Of a DNA stretch of 6,421 nucleotides, positions 4,405 to 6,421 are shown in pieces. Both the position numbers and the translations under genes were made by a program. The notes beneath the pieces are model-generated. The model was not told the origin of the DNA. It did not search any database and saw nothing but the letters and a program-made list of their open reading frames with translations. The stretch is taken from positions 12,230 to 18,650 of the forward strand of contig PKWC01000084.1 in the NCBI GenBank assembly GCA_003131925.1. Reading direction: 5' to 3'. The stretch is from Alphaproteobacteria bacterium. GTDB lineage: Bacteria > Pseudomonadota > Alphaproteobacteria > Micropepsales > Micropepsaceae. Each line of letters opens with the position of its first letter. Within the stretch, counting starts at the first letter, position 1.

Positions 4405-6421
4405 CCGCGGAGCGCGCGGACGATTCTCCTGTCGATCCGCTGGTGTACAGCCAGTTCCGAATCGCATCGGATGTCGTCACGTTCGCGGTGCTCAATAGTT
4501 CGACAAGATGCTTGATCATCTCGCTATCAGGGCTTTGGCACGCAGAATATAATTGTTGGGCAAGTCCGCAAACCTGCGAAGCGCCGATGTTGCCGGCGGT
4601 GCTTACAATGACGTGGGCATTTCGTGCCATGCCCTCAACATCTCCCAGGGCATCCTGAGTCCGGATGGAAGCCATGTGACTGTCGGCGTCGAGGAGGTAC
4701 AGACGCAACATGTCGCGGACAGCCGAAAGCGGCATGAAGCCCTGCAAACTTGACAATTTCTCGAGGTCGAGTACCCAGAGTCCATGTATCTCGCGCCTTA
4801 GGTCGGCCTCGGGGTCGGCGGCATCGACCCGGGCTTCAAGGCTTGCGACGGGCTGGGGCAGGTTCTCCTCAATTGATTTGCCGATGAGAGCGAGCTTTGT
4901 CAAAAGCACGCCCGGCTGGACAGGTTTTGAAACGTAGTCGTCCATGCCGGCTTCGAGGTATTCTCTCTCGGCACCCGACATCGCGTTTGCCGTCAAGGCG
5001 ATGATCGGGACGACGCATTTCGGCTGCGAGAGCCGGCGAATTTGGCGCGTAGCGCCGATGCCGTCGAGCTCTGGCATTTGGTCGTCCATAAGCACGACGT
5101 CATAGGTGTTCTGACGTACCGCATCGACGGCCTGAACGCCATTTTCGACCAACTCGACCGCGTGACCGGCCTTTTGCAGCAGGGCCACCGCAAATATCTG
5201 ATTGATCTTGTTGTCTTCCGCGAGAAGTATTCGCAACGGTCGCGACAACGATCTTTTGGGCCCCGATAGCTGGCCTTCGATTTTGTGCAGAACTGTCGAG
5301 GAATGCGAAGGCACGCTATGCAGCCTGACCAGGCAGTCGAGAAGCTCGTGCTGGCGTACCGGCTTGTCCAATCGGGCGTCGAGAAGTGCGACGAGAGCCT
5401 TGCTGACGCCATAACTTCCTGCAGATGTAACGAGGACGAGCTTCGTTCCGTTGAGAGAATGATGCGAACGGACTCGCGAGGCCAATTCCTCGCCGGACAT
5501 TCCCGGCATCATTTGATCGAGGAATACAATGTCGTACGGCTTTCCGCTGCGCCAGGCGCGCTCAAGTTGCGCGAAGCCGTCGAAGGCGTCTCCCGCAGCC
5601 GTGGCCTTGATGCCGTAAGCGCCAAGCTGGCGACCGAGGATCTCAAGATTCATCGAGAGATCGTCAACCATCAACACGTTCAGTTTCTTCAGCTCGCCGG
5701 GCAGGGTCCGCATGTCGGGCAGGTGCGCGGAGGATCGGGGCAATGAAAGTTCGAACCAAAAGGTGGACCCCACGCCAACGCGGCTGGAGACACCGATCTG
5801 CCCCCCCATCAGTTCGACGAGTTGCTTGCAAATTGCGAGGCCCAGGCCGGTTCCACCATACCGCCGCGTCACCGAGTTGTCCGCCTGACTGAATTTCACG
5901 AAGAGGCGCTCGCTAGACTTTTCCGGAATCCCTACTCCGGAATCCTTTACGTCAAAGCGCAAATGCGAAAGTTCCGTAGCCGGGTCGTCGACTTTGTGCA
6001 CAGTCACCAGCACCGAGACGCCACCTTTCTCGGTGAACTTGATCGCATTGCCGATGAGGTTGAGTATAACCTCACGCAAACGCGTGGGGTCTCCGAGATA
6101 GACGCCGCGTGCGGCGAGATCTACGAACACGCCGAGATCGAGGCCCTTCTGCCGTGCCTTCGCATCCATCAGCGCAACCGCGCTCTCGACCGAATTTACG
6201 AGATCGAAGTCTATGCATTCGAGCTCGAACTTGCCCGATTCGAGCTTGGAGACATCCAGGATGTCGTTCACGATGCCGAGAAGCGATTCGCCAGAATCGC
6301 GTACGATCTCGGCGAATTTTCGCTGTTCTTCATTGAGCGGTGTATCGAGAAGAAGACCCGTCATCCCCAATACACCGTTCATCGGCGTTCTGATCTCATG
6401 ACTCATGTTGGCGAGGAATTC
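4400..6421 (-). CDS. hybrid sensor histidine kinase with two receivers and Hpt-like tail, N-terminus off the right edge
   Basis: This is a large hybrid two-component kinase; 673 residues are visible and the sensory N-terminus lies beyond 6421, because the frame stays open to the edge (EFLAN before MSHEIRTP). Numbering from that Met at 6406, the HisKA dimerisation domain has phospho-acceptor His3 in SHEIRTPMNG. The ATP-binding domain shows the N box NLIGNAIKF (116-124), G1 DSGVGIP (155-161), F box FVKFSQAD (169-176) and G2 YGGTGLGLA (183-191). The first receiver (about 243-362) keeps Asp248/Asp249, phospho-site Asp297, Thr327 and Lys348. The second (about 391-510) keeps Glu397/Asp398, Asp441, Thr472 and Lys494. 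The C-terminal part (about 545-645) resembles an Hpt domain with His598, but the usual HxLKGSAGNLG reads HVIVSTAGNIG. It probably phosphorelays His-Asp-His to an unlinked regulator. Signal and target are unknown, and no response regulator gene adjoins its 3' end. The style matches Rhizobiales kinases. Confidence 0.96.
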   Translation of the reverse strand, partial: EFLANMSHEIRTPMNGVLGMTGLLLDTPLNEEQRKFAEIVRDSGESLLGIVNDILDVSKLESGKFELECIDFDLVNSVESAVALMDAKARQKGLDLGVFVDLAARGVYLGDPTRLREVILNLIGNAIKFTEKGGVSVLVTVHKVDDPATELSHLRFDVKDSGVGIPEKSSERLFVKFSQADNSVTRRYGGTGLGLAICKQLVELMGGQIGVSSRVGVGSTFWFELSLPRSSAHLPDMRTLPGELKKLNVLMVDDLSMNLEILGRQLGAYGIKATAAGDAFDGFAQLERAWRSGKPYDIVFLDQMMPGMSGEELASRVRSHHSLNGTKLVLVTSAGSYGVSKALVALLDARLDKPVRQHELLDCLVRLHSVPSHSSTVLHKIEGQLSGPKRSLSRPLRILLAEDNKINQIFAVALLQKAGHAVELVENGVQAVDAVRQNTYDVVLMDDQMPELDGIGATRQIRRLSQPKCVVPIIALTANAMSGAEREYLEAGMDDYVSKPVQPGVLLTKLALIGKSIEENLPQPVASLEARVDAADPEADLRREIHGLWVLDLEKLSSLQGFMPLSAVRDMLRLYLLDADSHMASIRTQDALGDVEGMARNAHVIVSTAGNIGASQVCGLAQQLYSACQSPDSEMIKHLVELLSTANVTTSDAIRNWLYTSGSTGESSARSAA

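Noticed and set aside
5285..5746. Plus-strand open frame of 153 codons within the sensor kinase.
   Set aside because: It is antisense to the well-supported receiver domain region and matches no family.

Overview
The window is G+C-rich DNA from what is probably an alphaproteobacterium, most likely of the order Rhizobiales. The main basis is the style of the hybrid histidine kinase at the right end and the company of a rhizobial-type small type III polyketide synthase operon; this is an inference from protein style, not a database match. The interrupted gene remnants and the run of TTG start codons suggest an accessory, rearranged region such as an island or plasmid.

Layout, left to right. Positions 1-2066 (minus strand) hold a compact three-gene operon read right to left: a type III polyketide synthase (2066-1014), an isoprenylcysteine-carboxyl-methyltransferase-like membrane methyltransferase (1017-514) and a DHA2-family MFS exporter (from about 551, running off the left edge). 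The first junction is a 4-base TTGA overlap and the second gene pair also overlaps. The likely logic is synthesis of an alkylpyrone or alkylresorcinol-type polyketide, O-methylation at the membrane, and export.

Positions 2067-2737 contain no intact gene. They hold two minus-strand remnants: the N-terminal piece of a probable Eco57I-type DNA methylase, cut off at a stop codon, and the C-terminal end of a class V PLP-dependent aminotransferase or cysteine desulfurase-like gene carrying a one-base frameshift. A 185-residue SnoaL/NTF2-fold protein follows (3295-2738, minus). Its upstream region (3296-3544) also contains an unidentified coding-like fragment on the minus strand.

A short-chain dehydrogenase/reductase gene (3545-4231) is the only intact plus-strand gene and is divergent from the SnoaL gene. 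It converges on a large hybrid sensor kinase (minus, 4400 to beyond 6421) with HisKA, HATPase, two receiver domains and an Hpt-like tail. The kinase N-terminus lies outside the window.

The best candidate for an under-described system is the polyketide synthase / methyltransferase / exporter cassette. The synthase has an unusual acyl-pocket strand. No CRISPR array, tRNA, rRNA or insertion sequence was seen.
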